Positions 27,332 through 37,084 are shown, counted from the first letter of the stretch. The stretch: 64,000 bases of DNA from Paraburkholderia sp. Tr-20389 (GCF_017104565.1 NZ_JAAGPD010000014.1:62001-126000); one strand, 5' to 3'. Numbers and translations are program-made. Notes: generated from the letters alone by a model not told the origin.

Positions 27332-28450
27332 ATGCACATCGGCGTTCCGAAGGAGATCAAGAACCACGAATATCGCGTCGGACTCACGCCGTCTTCCGTT
27401 CGTGAGATCGTCGCGCACGGACACACGGTGAGCGTGGAGGCGGGAGCGGGTGCGGGTATCGGCGCATCGGACGACGCATACCGCACGGCGGGCGCACAGG
27501 TCGCACCCGACGCAGGCGCCGTATTCGCGGCCGCCGACATGATCGTCAAGGTCAAGGAGCCGCAAGCGCCCGAGCGTGCGATGCTGCGCAACGGCCAGAT
27601 CCTTTTCACCTATCTGCACCTCGCGCCCGACCCCGCGCAATGCGCCGATCTCGTCAAGAGCAACGCAGTCTGCATCGCGTACGAGACGGTCACGCAACCC
27701 GGCGGCGGACTGCCCCTGCTCGCGCCGATGTCCGAAGTCGCGGGCCGCATGTCGATCCAGGCGGGCGCCTTCTGCCTGGAGCGCGCGCATGGCGGCAAGG
27801 GCATCCTGCTGGGCGGCGTGGCCGGCGTGCCGTCCGCGAAGATCGTGATCCTCGGGGCGGGCGTGGTCGGCAGCAATGCCGCGCAGATCGCCGTCGGCAC
27901 GGGCGCGCAGGTCGTGGTGATCGACCGTAATGTGGATGCGCTGCGGCGCATGGACCGGCTGCTCGGCGCGCGCGTGATCACGGTGTATTCGAATCAGGAC
28001 AATATCGAGCAGCATGTGCTCGCGGCCGATCTCGTGATCGGCGGCGTTCTCGTGCCGGGCGCCGCCGCGCCGAAGCTCGTCACGCGCAAGATGGTCGAGG
28101 CGATGAGCCCGGGTTCGGTGATCGTCGATGTCGCGATCGATCAGGGCGGATGCTGCGAAACGGCCAGGCCCACGACTCACGCGGCGCCCACGTACAAGGT
28201 CGGCGAGGTCGTTCACTACTGCGTCGCGAACATGCCTGGGGGCGTGCCTCGCACATCGACCTATGCATTGAACAACGCGACCCTGCCCTTCGTGCTGCAG
28301 ATCGCGGACAAAGGCTGGCGCAAGGCGCTCACCGACGACGAGCATCTGCGCCGCGGTCTGAACGTGGCGTTCGGCAAGGTGACCTGCCCCGAAGTCGCCG
28401 AAGCACTCGACTACACCTGCGAAGACGCGGGGGCCATTGCGGCCGAATAG
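27332..28450 (+). CDS. ald: Alanine dehydrogenase
   Basis: 372 residues, the usual length. The N-terminus MHIGVPKEIKNHEYRVGLTP is diagnostic, with the NAD site VILGAGVVGSNAAQIAVGTG and the catalytic region YLHLAPDP. It interconverts L-alanine and pyruvate plus ammonia using NAD. AAGGAGG sits just before the ATG, so an in-frame start at 27308 was not used. It stands alone; no Lrp-type regulator is adjacent. Confidence 0.95.
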   Translation: MHIGVPKEIKNHEYRVGLTPSSVREIVAHGHTVSVEAGAGAGIGASDDAYRTAGAQVAPDAGAVFAAADMIVKVKEPQAPERAMLRNGQILFTYLHLAPDPAQCADLVKSNAVCIAYETVTQPGGGLPLLAPMSEVAGRMSIQAGAFCLERAHGGKGILLGGVAGVPSAKIVILGAGVVGSNAAQIAVGTGAQVVVIDRNVDALRRMDRLLGARVITVYSNQDNIEQHVLAADLVIGGVLVPGAAAPKLVTRKMVEAMSPGSVIVDVAIDQGGCCETARPTTHAAPTYKVGEVVHYCVANMPGGVPRTSTYALNNATLPFVLQIADKGWRKALTDDEHLRRGLNVAFGKVTCPEVAEALDYTCEDAGAIAAE

Positions 28451-28462
28451 CAGCAGGCAGAA

Positions 28463-28491
28463 GACGGAGTGCGGCCGGCCACGCCTCCGTC
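28463..28491. terminator. Hairpin between ald and the convergent harpin-like gene
   Basis: GACGGAG (28463-28469) pairs with CTCCGTC (28485-28491), with GGCCGGCC in the loop able to pair on itself. It lies between two converging stop codons. Confidence 0.45.
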
Positions 28492-28512
28492 CTTCCGCGA
28501 TTTCGACGCCTG

Positions 28513-29850
28513 TTAGCCGACCTGCTGCGTGTTTCCGTTGCTGTTGTCGCCCGTCAGGTAGTTGATGGCGTCGTTTGCATGGTTCGCGTAGTCGTTGCTT
28601 TTGTCGACCAGTTTCGCGCCCTTCATCAGGCCGTTTACCGCACTGTCCGATGTGGTCCCGATCTTCGCCGCTTCTACGCCGCCGCGCGCCGCCATGACGC
28701 CTGCCTCGACTTCCGGCGCGGCCTCGGGCGCGACGACCATTGCCGCGTCGGTCGCTGCGCCGACGAACGCCTGTCCGAACTCCGACAATGCGCCTTTGAT
28801 GTTGCCGTGTACGAGATCGATCGCCCCGCCTACGGTATCGGTGACGGGCGATACGATCTGCTGCATGAAGTTTCCAGCCGAGTCTTCGATCTTGTTCCAG
28901 GTCTTCGACGCCGCACTCGATCCGCGATACAGCGTGTCGGTGCCGAACGCCTGCGCGAACTTCTGATCTTCCGTCGAATTGACTTTGCCTTTGCCGAGCG
29001 CGCCCACCTGGCTTCCCAACAACTGCGCATCCTGATCGCTGAATGTGTTGGGTACGGCGCCGCTTTGCTGCTCGTTCTTCAGGCTCACCATATCGTCGAC
29101 CATCGCGTTGCCATCGCCCTTGCTCGCGTCCTGCTGAAACTTCTGGGCAAGCATCGGATCCGCGGCCTGCATGTCGGCCATCGCACGCTGAACGCCTTGT
29201 GAAAGTGCGGGCTGCGCCGCAGAAAGAATATCTTCGGAGGGTTTCGAGGTCTTGTCCTTGACACCTTTGACGATCGCGCCAATGGGGTTGAAGCTCTCGA
29301 AGAACTTTGCAACGGCATGACCCGCCCGCGTTTGACCGCCCTTGATATAGCTTCCACCCAGCAAATCCTGCGCATCGCTTTTCACGTGCCCATTGATCTT
29401 GCCGCCGCCGTGATCGTTGGCCATTTTCTGCGCGCCGGATACTTCTTCGATCGCCTGCTGTCTGGTGATCGCGCCTTCCTTATAGGCTTGCAGTTCGTCT
29501 TCGACAAGTGCATTGCCGTCGCCGCTCTGCGCGTCTTTCATAGTTTTCGCAAACAGCGTGGGATCTTTGGCCTGCGTCGACGACATCGCGTTTTCGAGGT
29601 CCGTCCCACCTTGCTGCGCATTGACGCTTGACGTGCTGGCGGGTGTGGAAGATGTCGAAGCGCCGGATGCCGACGTTCCAGAAGGCAACGCACTCGCCGT
29701 GGCCGCTGTGCCCGGATTGAATGCGCGATCCAGCATCGGCGCCAGATCGTCGAGCAAGGCCTTGATTGCGTCTTCCTGCGAGGCATCGGGCGTTTGCGGG
29801 TCTCGCGCGATCGAGGTGACCAAACCGGTCTGGATACCGGACACGTTCAT
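28513..29850 (-). CDS. Cysteine-free secreted protein, harpin/HrpK-like (tentative)
   Basis: 445 residues with no Cys and one Trp, rich in Ala, Gly, Ser, Asp and Gln, with a Ser/Thr/Ala linker at about 47-77 and no Sec signal. Two internal copies align well: residues 88-126 (AKDPTLFAKTMKDAQSGDGN, then ALVEDELQAYKE) and 224-262 (AADPMLAQKFQQDASKGDGN, then AMVDDMVSLKNE). Composition and heat-stable look resemble type III harpins or translocator-associated proteins. No secretion genes are in the window, so this is tentative. GGGAGCG precedes the ATG. Confidence 0.6.
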   Translation of the reverse strand: MNVSGIQTGLVTSIARDPQTPDASQEDAIKALLDDLAPMLDRAFNPGTAATASALPSGTSASGASTSSTPASTSSVNAQQGGTDLENAMSSTQAKDPTLFAKTMKDAQSGDGNALVEDELQAYKEGAITRQQAIEEVSGAQKMANDHGGGKINGHVKSDAQDLLGGSYIKGGQTRAGHAVAKFFESFNPIGAIVKGVKDKTSKPSEDILSAAQPALSQGVQRAMADMQAADPMLAQKFQQDASKGDGNAMVDDMVSLKNEQQSGAVPNTFSDQDAQLLGSQVGALGKGKVNSTEDQKFAQAFGTDTLYRGSSAASKTWNKIEDSAGNFMQQIVSPVTDTVGGAIDLVHGNIKGALSEFGQAFVGAATDAAMVVAPEAAPEVEAGVMAARGGVEAAKIGTTSDSAVNGLMKGAKLVDKSNDYANHANDAINYLTGDNSNGNTQQVG

Positions 29851-30207
29851 GACTTCGCTCCCAAAGAGGCACGTTCAATCGGTTGCGCGGCGCTCGGGCA
29901 TCGTGCGTCGCCTCGCTGCATATGACCTGCGCGAATCTACGCGCCGATGCCTGCAAATTCGTAACGCACCTGAAGAGAGAAGCATGAAAGCGAAGCTAGC
30001 GCCCGCCTTTGCGCACAGCGGCCGACAACGCGGGCTGGACTATCCTGCTTCGGGATAGCGCCGCGACCGCCGCCTCCACGAGCGGATTGACCCGCTCCGT
30101 GGACCACGCAACCGCCGTCGACGGCTCGAGCCGCACAGTTCATTGAATCGGTGTCGGGCTGACAGGTAAGCGGCGACGTGCGCCCATAACGTGTTCGCGC
30201 GTCGCCG
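29851..30207. other. Intergenic region upstream of the harpin-like gene
   Basis: 357 bases between the harpin-like start and the antiporter stop. I looked for a TTCG-N16-TTCG Hrp box toward 29850 and found only TTCG-N16-CGAG. Nothing else recognisable was seen. Confidence 0.4.
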
Positions 30208-31380
30208 CTATCCGGGCTCACGACTCACGACCGGCTGCACGAACCGGCGATGCACGAGCAACAGCAAAGGCGTCGAAACCATCGAAAGCGCGACCACCAG
30301 TGTGACCAGCGACGACTGGCGCTGATCGATGACGCGTGCCGCCAGTGACGCGGCCATCACCACGAACGCGAACTCGCCGCCTTGCGACAGCAGAATGGCG
30401 AAGTAGCTGCGTTCCGATGCCGGCACGCCAAACCGGTTTGCAAGGAACCACTGCGCTATCGCCTTGATACCGACCACGGCCACGACAAGAACCGCGACAC
30501 GTACCGGCTCGCGCATCAGCACACCAAAGTCGATCGATGTTCCCACTGCAATGAAGAACAAACCGAGCAACAAGCCCTTGAAGGGCGCCATGTCGACTTC
30601 GACCTGGTGACGATAATCCGAATCCGCGAGCAGCACGCCGGCGAGAAAGGCGCCCAGCGACATCGACAGATGAACGCTCTGCATCAGCAACGCGATGCCG
30701 ACGATCCAGAGCAGTGCAAATGCGGTGAAAATCTCCGGAACGCCGATGCTGGTGATCACGCGAAGCACGACCTGCAACAGATAACGGCCGACCAGCGCAA
30801 CCGCAATCAGCATACCGAGCGCTTTCAGCGCAATGAGCCAGCCGGGCTCCGCTGCGGAGACGGGCACCGCCGGTCCAAGCAGCGGCAGGAGTGCGATCAA
30901 CGGGATAGCCGCCATATCCTGGAACAGCAGAATGCCGAACCCGGCGCGGCCGGTCGGCATGTCCATCAGCTTGCGCTCCTGAAGCTCCGACATCACCATG
31001 GCCGTCGACGACAACGAGAGTGCGAGCCCGCCCGCCAACGCAATCCGCCAGGGTAGCCCCAGCAGCATGAAGATCCCAGACAGCGCGGCGGCGCACACGG
31101 TCATCTGCATCGTGCCGTAGCCGAAGATCGTGCGACGCATCGCCCATAGCGTGTCGACCTGCATTTCGAGGCCGATCACGAACATCATCAGCACGATTCC
31201 CAACTCGGAAAAATGGAGGATCGCGTCGACGTCGGTCACGAGCCCCAGTGCCCACGGACCGATCATGATGCCCGCCACCAGATAGCCCAGCACCGAACCG
31301 AATCCGAGGCGGACGGTCAATGGCACGGCGATGAGCGCCGCCGCAAGAAAGATGACCACGTCGATGAGAAGCTTCGTCAT
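30208..31380 (-). CDS. CPA2-type monovalent cation/proton antiporter (Kef-like, without RCK domain)
   Basis: 390 residues from ATG 31380, with GGAGGA upstream; the frame further back is not coding. About 12 hydrophobic segments carry the Kef/CPA2 signatures (LGYLVAGIMIGPWALGLV, LSLSSTAMVMSELQERKL, GLLLGLFFIAVGTSIDFG). The cytoplasmic RCK/TrkA-N domain of full KefB/KefC proteins is missing, so potassium/proton exchange would need a separate regulator or be unregulated. A lipoprotein gene lies 67 bases upstream in the same direction. Confidence 0.88.
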   Translation of the reverse strand: MTKLLIDVVIFLAAALIAVPLTVRLGFGSVLGYLVAGIMIGPWALGLVTDVDAILHFSELGIVLMMFVIGLEMQVDTLWAMRRTIFGYGTMQMTVCAAALSGIFMLLGLPWRIALAGGLALSLSSTAMVMSELQERKLMDMPTGRAGFGILLFQDMAAIPLIALLPLLGPAVPVSAAEPGWLIALKALGMLIAVALVGRYLLQVVLRVITSIGVPEIFTAFALLWIVGIALLMQSVHLSMSLGAFLAGVLLADSDYRHQVEVDMAPFKGLLLGLFFIAVGTSIDFGVLMREPVRVAVLVVAVVGIKAIAQWFLANRFGVPASERSYFAILLSQGGEFAFVVMAASLAARVIDQRQSSLVTLVVALSMVSTPLLLLVHRRFVQPVVSREPG

Positions 31381-31447
31381 GCACTGTCCTCCTGCATCCT
31401 GCCCAGACCTTCGACCCGCGCCTCCCCTCGTCCCGTTCCTGCTGCGT

Positions 31448-31876
31448 TCAGCGCCCCATACGTCTGTCATAGCTGCGCGAAATGCGATCGAGCAGTGAGG
31501 GATCGCGTGCATTTTTCGAATCGAACTGTACGACGACACTGCCATCCGCTTGCTGCCGTACGCTCGCCTGCACGACACCTCCGTCGATTCCGCCGACGAT
31601 CGTGCCGCTCCCGGGATCCTGCACGGTAATCGCGAGGCCTTCGTCTTGCATCGCACCCGCTGCAGCGGAAAAAGACCGGTTGAAACTGGCGGGCGTGGTG
31701 ATCACGGTGCCTGGAGGAGGCACCGCGTAGTAGGGACAACCCGCCATGAGCGGCAGCGAGCCGCAGACCACCATCAGCAAGAGGCGCCTGAACGCGGCGA
31801 CCACGCCCGCATTGCGCTCGCCTCGAACACGCTCGCGCGTGACGGCATGAGACCGATCCGTTCCCCGTAGCATCAT
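31448..31876 (-). CDS. Small lipoprotein
   Basis: 142 residues. A hydrophobic signal ends in the lipobox LMAGC, so the mature protein begins at Cys and is membrane-anchored. The remaining about 90 residues (SFNRSFSAAAGAMQDEGLAI ... GGVVQASVRQQADGSVVVQF) form a small alpha/beta domain I do not recognise. Three consecutive start codons (GTG-ATG-ATG, 31879-31871) follow GAGGTGAG, so the exact start may shift by one codon. Confidence 0.72.
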   Translation of the reverse strand: MMLRGTDRSHAVTRERVRGERNAGVVAAFRRLLLMVVCGSLPLMAGCPYYAVPPPGTVITTPASFNRSFSAAAGAMQDEGLAITVQDPGSGTIVGGIDGGVVQASVRQQADGSVVVQFDSKNARDPSLLDRISRSYDRRMGR

Positions 31877-31960
31877 CACCGCTCACCTCGACTGAACACG
31901 ACTCTGCGCACTGCTTGCCGCCGGCGTTCGGGGCCGATACTCGATGTCGCGGGCCGCCTT

Positions 31961-32548
31961 CTACTGGGCCGCGCCAGGCGTAACGGTGATCGCCACGGCT
32001 TCGGTGTAGACAACCTGGACCTGATCGCCCTTGTGGACGTTTTTCATCTGCTCCGGATCCTCCACATGCACATCGACGAGGTTGCCGTGTGGTCCCTTCA
32101 GCGTGACCGTCTTCGCCTTCTGGTCGACCGCGACGACATCCGCCATCACCGTGATCTCCCGGCCGATCGTGCCGCCCGGTTTGGCACCCGGTTCTGCGCG
32201 TTTTTCGATCAGCCGCTGTGTCGCCGAACGCGGGCCACTGGTTTTCGACAGACTGAGCGACATCGCCTCCTGGTATTCGGTCGTGACGATATCCCCGATC
32301 TTGAGCTGGTCGAAGTTGCGCGCTTCTTCGCCGACCTGCAGTTCGACCATCTTGCCCTTCTTGTCTTTGAGCGTGACGGTGCGCGTCGACGGCTCGATCG
32401 CGACGATCGTGGCCGTCACCTTCGCCGTCCCCACCGCCGTGACACTGCCCGGTGCTTTCGTGACATCGACTGATGTCTGCGGCTGGGCAAATGCCGGGCT
32501 CACCGCCATCAGGACAGCCATTGCGATAACGAGGCGATTCGTTTTCAT
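31961..32548 (-). CDS. Exported protein of two repeated beta domains
   Basis: 195 residues with a signal peptide (MKTNRLVIAMAVLMAVSPAF). The mature protein contains the same unit twice: VTATIVAIEPSTRTVTLKD followed by KGKMVELQVGEE, and VMADVVAVDQKAKTVTLKG followed by HGNLVDVHVEDP. Each ends with KxGDxVxVxYxEAxxxxV. These look like small OB/SH3-type barrels; function unknown. The start at 32548 is chosen because the signal begins there. Confidence 0.75.
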   Translation of the reverse strand: MKTNRLVIAMAVLMAVSPAFAQPQTSVDVTKAPGSVTAVGTAKVTATIVAIEPSTRTVTLKDKKGKMVELQVGEEARNFDQLKIGDIVTTEYQEAMSLSLSKTSGPRSATQRLIEKRAEPGAKPGGTIGREITVMADVVAVDQKAKTVTLKGPHGNLVDVHVEDPEQMKNVHKGDQVQVVYTEAVAITVTPGAAQ

Positions 32549-32808
32549 TCCTGCCCTCACGATCAGATTGGAGAGATCAGCACCGATGACGCCCGCACTC
32601 ATCCACGCAACGCCCAAGGCCGGTGCTCTCACCCTCAGTCTAGGCACTGCCTGACAGCGAGAGTATTGGACTTTGGTCCCATACATGAGGGGGATTTCAG
32701 GGGGCGATTATTTTGTTGCCGTCGGCACGACTGGACTATTCTTCAGTGTGAACGGCGGTGGCGACCTCAATCCGGATAGCGGCTCTTTCAATTGCGACCA
32801 TCAGACAA

Positions 32809-34548
32809 ATGCAATCCGATCATCCAGTTCCTGAAGGCGGACAGGTTGCGGTCAGGGCGCCGGGATGGTTGCGCTGGCTGCCCGGCCTGATTCTGCTCAA
32901 AGAGTATCGTGCCAGCTGGCTGCCGAACGATCTGGCTGCCGGGCTGGTTTTGACCACCATGCTGGTGCCCGTCGGCATCGCGTACGCCGAGGCTTCCGGG
33001 GTTCCAGGTGTCTACGGTCTGTACGCGACGATCATTCCGCTGCTGGCCTACGCGCTGTTCGGCCCTAGCCGGATTCTCGTGCTCGGCCCCGACTCGGCGT
33101 TGGCCGCGCCGATTCTCGCGGTCGTCGTCGCCATCGCCGGCAGCGATCCGTCGCGTGCCATCGCGATCGCCAGCATGATGGCCATCGTCTCCGGCTTGTT
33201 CTGTATCGTGATGGGACTCCTGCGGCTCGGCTTCATCACCGAACTGCTGTCGAAGCCGATCCGCTACGGTTATATGAACGGTATCGCGTTGACCGTGCTG
33301 ATCAGCCAGTTGCCGAAGCTCTTTGCGATATCGTTCGATGATCGCGGACCGCTGCGCGATCTGCTGACGCTTGGCAGCGCGATCGTCGCGGGTAAAGCCA
33401 ACTGGTACAGCTTCGCGGTGGGTGCGGGAAGCCTCGTGCTGATTCTGCTGCTCAAGCGTTTCGAGAAGGTGCCGGGCATTCTGATCGCGGTGATTCTCGC
33501 GACGCTTAGCGTCACCGTGTTCAATCTGGACAGCCTCGGCGTGAAGGTACTGGGGAAGATTCCCCAAGGCCTGCCGTCCTTTGCACTGCCGTGGGTCGGC
33601 GACGTTGATTTCGTCAAGATCGTGCTGGGCGGCTGCGCGGTCGCGCTGATCTCGTTTGCCGACACGAGCGTGCTGTCGCGAACCTTCGCCGCGCGCTATC
33701 ACACGCGCGTCGATCCGAACCAGGAAATGGTCGGCTTGGGCGCGGCCAATCTGGCGGCCGGGTTCTTTCAGGGTTTCCCTATCAGCAGCAGTTCTTCGCG
33801 CACGCCGGTAGCCGAAGCAGCGGGCGCCAGAAGCCAGGTGACGGGCATCGTCGGCGCAATCGCGGTCGCCGTTCTGCTGATGGCCGCGCCCAACCTGATG
33901 CGCTACCTGCCCAATAGCGCACTGGCGGCCGTCGTCATTGCCGCGGCCATCGGGTTGTTCGAATTCGCGGACCTCAAGCGCATCTACCGCATCCAGCAAT
34001 GGGAGTTCTGGCTATCGGTGGTCTGCTTCGCCGGTGTCGCCGTCTTCGGCGCGATTCCCGGCATCTGCATTGCGGTGGTGCTCGCCGTGATCGAATTTCT
34101 CTGGGACGGCTGGCGCCCGCATTTCGCGGTGCTGGGCCGCGTTGAAGGTCTGCGCGGCTATCACGACGTCACGCGCTATCCGCACGCGGCGCGTATTCCG
34201 GGCTTGCTGCTGTTTCGCTGGGATGCACCGCTGTTCTTCGCGAATGCCGAACTCTTCCAGCAACGCCTGCTGGAAGCCGTCGACGCATCGCCATCGTCCA
34301 TCAAGAGAGTGGTGGTGGCCGCGGAACCCGTGACCAGCGTCGACGTCACCTCGGCCGATATGCTGCGCGAACTGAACCGGCTGTTCGACGAGCGTGGCAT
34401 CGCGCTGCATTTCGCGGAAATGAAGGACCCTGTGCGCGACAAACTCAGGCGCTTCGAGCTGTTCGACATCATCGGCGACGAGCGCTTTCACCCTACCGTC
34501 GGCAGCGCGGTCGATGACTACCTGGGTCGCGAAGACAGCGCGCGGTGA
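32809..34548 (+). CDS. SulP-family anion transporter with STAS domain
   Basis: About 579 residues. The membrane domain shows the SulP signature (VPVGIAYAEASGVPGVYGLY, GPDSALAAPILA) and a long helical series to residue about 440; the C-terminal STAS domain (LLFRWDAPLFFANAELFQQR, VVVAAEPVTSVDVTSADML) is present. Likely substrate sulfate or bicarbonate. The start is ambiguous: GTG 32758 would add 17 residues, and neither start has a good ribosome-binding site. Unlike the transporter at 16593 it has no cNMP domain. Confidence 0.88.
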   Translation: MQSDHPVPEGGQVAVRAPGWLRWLPGLILLKEYRASWLPNDLAAGLVLTTMLVPVGIAYAEASGVPGVYGLYATIIPLLAYALFGPSRILVLGPDSALAAPILAVVVAIAGSDPSRAIAIASMMAIVSGLFCIVMGLLRLGFITELLSKPIRYGYMNGIALTVLISQLPKLFAISFDDRGPLRDLLTLGSAIVAGKANWYSFAVGAGSLVLILLLKRFEKVPGILIAVILATLSVTVFNLDSLGVKVLGKIPQGLPSFALPWVGDVDFVKIVLGGCAVALISFADTSVLSRTFAARYHTRVDPNQEMVGLGAANLAAGFFQGFPISSSSSRTPVAEAAGARSQVTGIVGAIAVAVLLMAAPNLMRYLPNSALAAVVIAAAIGLFEFADLKRIYRIQQWEFWLSVVCFAGVAVFGAIPGICIAVVLAVIEFLWDGWRPHFAVLGRVEGLRGYHDVTRYPHAARIPGLLLFRWDAPLFFANAELFQQRLLEAVDASPSSIKRVVVAAEPVTSVDVTSADMLRELNRLFDERGIALHFAEMKDPVRDKLRRFELFDIIGDERFHPTVGSAVDDYLGREDSAR

Positions 34549-34611
34549 TCATGCACCACGCGCCGTCAGCCCGGTCCCGACAGGCGACCGGGTGACATGA
34601 GCACGACGAGA

Positions 34612-34911
34612 TCAATGCACGGTGTGGACGATGCCGATGGCCTCGTCATCGTCCTCTTCGGACGAGGCCTGCTCAAGGATCGCGCAGCGGAAGTCCAGCT
34701 TCACGCGAAGGATGGCCGATTCAATACGGACGTCGCCGCGATGGCCGCTCAGGCGGGTATTGATCGCCTCCTCGACGGCGAGAATCGCCTGCTCGATGCT
34801 CTCCGGATCATCGCAATCGAACCCGATTTCAACTTCGATGCTCTCCAGCAGGTTCAACGCGGTTGCAATGTCATCCGATGCGACGAATAGCGTCTTGGCG
34901 TCTTCTCTCAT
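34612..34911 (-). CDS. Small acidic protein of unknown function
   Basis: 99 residues beginning MREDAKTLFVASDDIATALN, with a strongly acidic C-terminal SSEEDDDEA. GGGGAGGG lies just before the ATG and codon use is gene-like. No signal, membrane helix or known motif is visible. It converges on the SulP gene. Confidence 0.6.
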   Translation of the reverse strand: MREDAKTLFVASDDIATALNLLESIEVEIGFDCDDPESIEQAILAVEEAINTRLSGHRGDVRIESAILRVKLDFRCAILEQASSEEDDDEAIGIVHTVH

Positions 34912-35378
34912 CTACCCTCCCCGTTCGGGTTGTCCAGCGTCTTCAGACAGGTGCGAGCTGCACGGCTATCGTTGCACATCCGGCGCAAACCTGCCGGGCG
35001 ATGACCGCAAGTGTTGGGTTTGAAACAACGGTAGGGTTGCGGTGCGTTGCGAAGCGTTTAGAATCGAAGGTTCCAGCCTGGCATCCGTGTCATCGCGGTC
35101 CGCCGCCAGGCTTTCGGCCATCGGCCGATATCGGCCGCTTGCACACCTTCCCGCTCCCGCCCTCTCTCGCTTCACTGCCAGGCTTCTGATCTCCACCAGC
35201 ACGCCTGGATGCGCACTTGCCGCCTGTAAAAACCGCCTCTTCTCTTTTCCGCGTTCGTCACCATCGGCACCGGCGGAATATTTCACAGCCCACTCACGTT
35301 TTATCACCGAGGTCCGCCCGAACGGACGATCACCCGTCGGTGCGTCCCAGCAGCAACACCGCCCTTGCGAGGAGAAAG
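34912..35378. other. Intergenic region between the small acidic gene and the cupredoxin gene
   Basis: 467 bases. TTGCGG (35037-35042), 16 bases, TAGAAT (35059-35064) is a plausible rightward sigma-70 promoter that would leave a leader of about 310 bases before the cupredoxin gene. No small gene within the leader could be supported. Confidence 0.35.
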
Positions 35379-35795
35379 ATGATGATCGACAGAAGGCATA
35401 CCGCGTACGTGCTGGCGATGGTCGCACTCGTTGCTCCGCTCAGCGCTCACGCGGACGAAATGATCCACGTCAAGCTCACGGACAACACGATTCAACTCGA
35501 TAGCGACACGGCAAAAGCCGGGCGCGTCACCTTCGAGGTGAACAACGCGGCGAACGGCAATACCGAACACGAGTTCGTGGTGCTGAAAACAGACGCGGAC
35601 GATGCGCATCTGCCCGTTCATAAAGGACTGGTTGCGGAAAACCGGTTCAAGAAAATGGGCGAGGTGGAGGACCTGGCGCAGGGCTCGACAAAACGCCTGT
35701 CACTGAAGCTTGCACCCGGGCGCTATGTGTTGATCTGCAACCGGCCAGGACACTATGAGATGGGTATGCATACGTCGTTTGTCGTCGCGCGCTGA
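35379..35795 (+). CDS. Exported plastocyanin-like copper protein
   Basis: 138 residues: a signal peptide (YVLAMVALVAPLSAHA), then a cupredoxin fold with the type 1 copper ligands His64 (NTEHEFVVL), Cys120, His125 and Met130 (CNRPGHYEMGMHTSF). It is probably a periplasmic electron carrier or copper-binding protein. GAGGAG lies 4-5 bases before the first of two ATGs. Confidence 0.85.
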   Translation: MMIDRRHTAYVLAMVALVAPLSAHADEMIHVKLTDNTIQLDSDTAKAGRVTFEVNNAANGNTEHEFVVLKTDADDAHLPVHKGLVAENRFKKMGEVEDLAQGSTKRLSLKLAPGRYVLICNRPGHYEMGMHTSFVVAR

Positions 35796-35911
35796 TGACG
35801 AGTCCGTCCGCATACCAGCGGGCGACAGCGCATGCGCTGATGTTTACGCCGTCGACGCCGCGCTCTTGCACGGTATCGACGGACGTGACATCGTCGCGTC
35901 ATGCGTTGGCA

Positions 35912-37084
35912 TCAACGTCCATCGGAGTCGAACGGCAGGCTCCAGTCTGTGATGTTCGGCACGTTGTCGTCGACGGCTGCAAAGTGCACGACGTCATTGC
36001 GCGGCTGCGAGAAGGCCAGGCCAAATGCGCCGCCCTGCGCCGCGTCCATCTGAAGCTCCGCGACGAAGCGCCCTTGCGGTGTGAACTCGGTGATCTCGCT
36101 CGGATGGTTCGGATCGCTATTGATCGCGTCGCCGTTGGCCGTGAAGAGATGGCCATTCGGACCCAGTGCAAGAGCGAGCGGCCCATGCAGGTGCGTGTTG
36201 TCCGCATATATCAGCACACCCTTGCCGCCGTCGTGTTGCGTGTTGCCAGCACCAAACACAGCAAAGATCGCGTTATCGACCGTTGACGCCACATAGAGGA
36301 CATCGCGCTGAGCATCGTAAGCGAGCCCCGTCGGCCCCACGACGAGCGCTGCCGAGTCGCCGCGAAACGGATAGCCGGATGCGATCTGCGTGCTTTTCCG
36401 AAGATGAACGCCGTTATCGTCGATCGCGACGTCGAGACGCACGACGGTCCCGTTCAGCACGTTCGACACGAAGACTTTCGCGCGATCGCCCATATCGAAG
36501 ATAGTCAGATCCCACGGCCCGTCGAGCCCGGCATTGGCGGGCGTCCATTGCGTGACGACACCGCCCGTCCGGTTCAGTACCAGAAGGGAGCCGGGCTTGA
36601 TGCTTGCAAACGTTCCGTCGTCGGCAGGCACATTGCCGACCAGCACGAAGCCTGCTCGTAGCACGCCGAGCGCCGTCGTCAGACCGAGTCCTTTCGGTCC
36701 CTGAAAGAAGACGGTCGGATTGCCGTTCGCGACGATCTTGACGATCGTCGTCCCCGTACCTTGCAGATTCTTTGCATTGTTGAAATTGGAAACAAGCAGA
36801 TCGCCTGCGGCGATAGTGCCGTAAGACGGAAATCCGCGCGGCACGAAGGCGACGCCATAAGGATTGAGGTCACCGTTCGGTGGCACGGTCGAAGAGGTGA
36901 CGGAAGGTGGCGGCAGCAATTGGGTATCGCCCGCGATCGCGGGAACGCTTGCGGCCATCATGAAGCATGTGCCGCACAGCATCTCGATCACGAGACCTTT
37001 GAATGCGTGGCCTTTTCTGTCAACTGCTTGCAAGCGAAGCCTGGGGTCGCCATCTGACGTAGGGCGTGAAACGACGCGATTCAT
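35912..37084 (-). CDS. Exported NHL/SMP-30-like beta-propeller protein
   Basis: 390 residues from ATG 37084, with GGAGAA upstream. After an N-terminal hydrophobic export segment (LVIEMLCGTCFMMAASVPAI), the protein is a series of blades (NPYGVAFVPRGFPSYGTIAA, GPTGLAYDAQRDVLYVASTV, GPLALALGPNGHLFTANGDA). Such proteins are usually called TIGR03118- or NHL-type. Possibly an extracytoplasmic lactonase or binding protein; no catalytic motif could be assigned. Confidence 0.75.
   Translation of the reverse strand: MNRVVSRPTSDGDPRLRLQAVDRKGHAFKGLVIEMLCGTCFMMAASVPAIAGDTQLLPPPSVTSSTVPPNGDLNPYGVAFVPRGFPSYGTIAAGDLLVSNFNNAKNLQGTGTTIVKIVANGNPTVFFQGPKGLGLTTALGVLRAGFVLVGNVPADDGTFASIKPGSLLVLNRTGGVVTQWTPANAGLDGPWDLTIFDMGDRAKVFVSNVLNGTVVRLDVAIDDNGVHLRKSTQIASGYPFRGDSAALVVGPTGLAYDAQRDVLYVASTVDNAIFAVFGAGNTQHDGGKGVLIYADNTHLHGPLALALGPNGHLFTANGDAINSDPNHPSEITEFTPQGRFVAELQMDAAQGGAFGLAFSQPRNDVVHFAAVDDNVPNITDWSLPFDSDGR

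Noticed and set aside
29851-29960. Hrp box (TTCG-N16-TTCG) before the harpin-like gene
   Set aside because: Only TTCG-N16-CGAG was found, so type III co-regulation is not supported.
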